Assembly: GCA_945957135.1 (NCBI GenBank)
Contig: CAMFLK010000011.1
Location: 1 to 34,178 of the forward strand
DNA: 34,178 nucleotides
DNA from: an uncultured Rhodospirillales bacterium
Lineage (GTDB): Bacteria; Pseudomonadota; Alphaproteobacteria; Acetobacterales; Acetobacteraceae
Reading direction: 5' to 3'
The notes under the pieces were generated by a model. It worked only from the letters and a program-made list of their open reading frames with translations, was not told the origin of the DNA and searched no databases. Shown here piece after piece: positions 32,939 through 34,178 of the stretch; position 1 is the stretch's first letter; each line of letters starts with the position of its first letter. A program made the translations under genes and the position numbers.

Positions 32939-34033
32939 ATGACCAAGTCCCGTCTGTTGTCCGCCACCGCCGCGGCGGCCCTGCTCGTCGGCCTGGCTGC
33001 CTGTGCGACCAACCCGCCGCAGACCGCCGCCGTCGCCCCTGCGCCGGCCCCTGCCGGCACCGTGACGACCGCCGCCGGTGAGGGCGGCGCGATGCGCACC
33101 GCCGCTGGTGAGGGTGGCGCCATGCGCGTCGCCGCTGGTGAAGGTGGGGCCATGCGCACCGCCGCTGGTGAGGGTGGCGCCATGCGCACCGCCGCCGGTG
33201 AGGGTGGCGCCATGCGCGTCGCCGCCGGTGAAGGTGGGGCCATGCGCACCGCCGCCGGTGAGGGTGGCGCCATGCGCGTCGCCGCTGGCGAAGGTGGCGC
33301 CATGCGCACCGCCGCCGGTGAGGGTGGTGCGATGCGCGTCGCCGCTGGCGAAGGTGGCGCCATGCGCACCGCCGCCGGTGAAGGTGGCGCCATGCGCACC
33401 GCCGCCGGTGAAGGTGGCGCCATGCGCACCGCCGCTGGCGAAGGTGGCGCCATGCGCGTCGCCGCTGGCGAAGGTGGGGCCATGCGCACCGCCGCCGGTG
33501 AGGGTGGTGCCATGCGCACCGCCGCCGGTGAGGGTGGTGCCATGCGCACCGCCGCCGGTGAAGGTGGGGCCATGCGCACCGCCGCCGGTGAGGGTGGCGC
33601 GATGCGTGTCGCCGCTGGCGAAGGTGGGGCCATGCGCACCGCCGCCGGTGAAGGTGGCGCCATGCGTGTCGCCGCCGGTGAGGGTGGCGCCATGCGCACC
33701 GCCGCCGGTGAGGGTGGCGCGATGCGTGTCGCCGCTGGCGAAGGTGGGGCCATGCGCACCGCCGCCGGTGAAGGTGGCGCCATGCGTGTCGCCGCCGGTG
33801 AGGGTGGCGCCATGCGCGTCGCAGCCGGTGAAGGTGGCGCGGTCCGCACCGCCGCCGGTGAGGGTGGCGCCATGCGCGTCGCCGCCGGTGAAGGTGGCGC
33901 GGTTCGCACCGCCGCCGGTGAGGGTGGCGCCATGCGCGTCGCCTCCGCCAAGGGCCGTCCCGCGCGCATGTCCGCCACCGACATGCTCAACCAGAAGGAG
34001 CTGGACCGGGTGCACGGCCAGCCCGCGCAGTAA
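32939..34033 (+). CDS. Lipoprotein with 29 tandem decapeptide repeats
   Basis: 364 residues. A lipoprotein signal peptide ends in lipobox LAAC with C22 (MTKSRLLSATAAAALLVGLAAC), then a proline/alanine-rich linker to residue 43. Residues 44-333 are 29 perfect-length repeats of [T/V]AAGEGGA[M/V]R; M changes to V in two late copies. A 31-residue unique tail (ASAKGRPARMSATDMLNQKELDRVHG) ends the protein. Each unit carries one Glu and one Arg, so the array is net neutral with regular charge alternation. No known family; likely an outer-membrane-anchored, extended or peptidoglycan-spanning protein. GAGAGAGC lies upstream of the ATG. Confidence 0.88.
   Translation: MTKSRLLSATAAAALLVGLAACATNPPQTAAVAPAPAPAGTVTTAAGEGGAMRTAAGEGGAMRVAAGEGGAMRTAAGEGGAMRTAAGEGGAMRVAAGEGGAMRTAAGEGGAMRVAAGEGGAMRTAAGEGGAMRVAAGEGGAMRTAAGEGGAMRTAAGEGGAMRTAAGEGGAMRVAAGEGGAMRTAAGEGGAMRTAAGEGGAMRTAAGEGGAMRTAAGEGGAMRVAAGEGGAMRTAAGEGGAMRVAAGEGGAMRTAAGEGGAMRVAAGEGGAMRTAAGEGGAMRVAAGEGGAMRVAAGEGGAVRTAAGEGGAMRVAAGEGGAVRTAAGEGGAMRVASAKGRPARMSATDMLNQKELDRVHGQPAQ
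33068..33937 (+). repeat. 29 x 30-bp tandem repeat
   Basis: Units start at each ACC or GTC codon and are exactly 30 bp. Synonymous variants (GGT/GGC, GAG/GAA, GCG/GCC) mark higher-order duplications: 33571-33696 is identical to 33691-33816 (period 120 bp, four units), and 33841 onward repeats at 33901 with a 60-bp period. This indicates growth by slippage or unequal recombination, in frame. Confidence 0.96.
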
Positions 34034-34058
34034 CCCGGTCAGCTTGGCTTTTTCGATC

Positions 34059-34094
34059 GCGGCCGGCGGGACTTCCCGCCGGCCGCTTTCGTTT
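34059..34094 (+). terminator. Rho-independent terminator of the repeat lipoprotein gene
   Basis: Perfect 12-bp stem GCGGCCGGCGGG (34059-34070) / CCCGCCGGCCGC (34075-34086), ACTT tetraloop, followed by TTTCGTTT. It is 26 nt after the lipoprotein stop. Confidence 0.9.
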
Positions 34095-34121
34095 CGGGGA
34101 ACCGGCTGCTAGACCGCCGGG

Positions 34122-34178
34122 ATGACGCCGCACGATCTCGCCGCCGCCATCCTTCTGGGTCAGCTGGAAGGGCTTACC
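34122..34178 (+). CDS. Start of a possible gene cut by the window end
   Basis: ATG at 34122 opens a frame, MTPHDLAAAILLGQLEGLT, that runs to the last base (19 codons). It follows a strong terminator, which fits a new transcription unit. Too short to identify. Confidence 0.35.
   Translation, partial: MTPHDLAAAILLGQLEGLT

Overview
The window is about 34 kb of GC-rich chromosome from an alphaproteobacterium. Gene content, codon use and the style of the intergenic palindromes suggest the Acetobacteraceae (Rhodospirillales); this is an inference, since no rRNA gene is present. The first 46 bases are not genomic: they are an Illumina Nextera i5/Read-1 adapter left on the contig end, and they cut off the 3' end of acsA.

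Left flank (47-8786). A minus-strand group holds acsA (acetyl-CoA synthetase, truncated by the adapter), a small Rieske protein and an EVE-domain protein. Divergent from it is a tightly overlapping plus-strand operon for cytochrome c maturation, ccmC-ccmD-ccmE-ccmF-ccmG-ccmH-ccmI, followed by an overlapping MFS transporter gene. ccmA and ccmB are not in the window.

Integrated element (8792-19081). A 10.3 kb island sits in the 3' end of tRNA-Phe(GAA), bounded by an 18-bp direct repeat. All its genes are on the plus strand: an unknown protein, a VapE-type replicative helicase, a small protein whose coding sequence contains iteron-like repeats around an AT-richer segment (a possible origin), an HNH endonuclease, large terminase, several unknown genes, HK97 major capsid, prohead protease, portal, an AlpA-like regulator and a tyrosine integrase. 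It has no recognisable tail, baseplate, lysis or phage repressor genes. That set is what is expected of a capsid-forming phage satellite (cf-PICI-like) that makes its own DNA-filled heads and borrows tails from a helper phage. I regard this as the most interesting system in the window. Integration changes the predicted C-terminus of the integrase and the predicted start of the first island gene.

Middle housekeeping block (19066-26211, minus strand). tRNA-Phe, yacG, a short RNase E/G homologue, maf, infA, hisD, hisG (short form), murA, dcd, a small charged protein, and an unusual stand-alone protein with HAE and PCxxC cytidine-deaminase motifs.

Right block (26391-34178). A branched-chain amino-acid-type ABC transporter operon (binding protein, LivH, a LivM-LivG fusion, LivF) is interrupted between livH and livM by a hairpin-rich inverted-repeat cassette. 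Convergent to it are a GNAT acetyltransferase, probably with a CTG start, and an exported glutathione peroxidase-like protein. Last come a lipoprotein made almost entirely of 29 tandem 10-residue repeats, a strong terminator, and the first codons of another possible gene.
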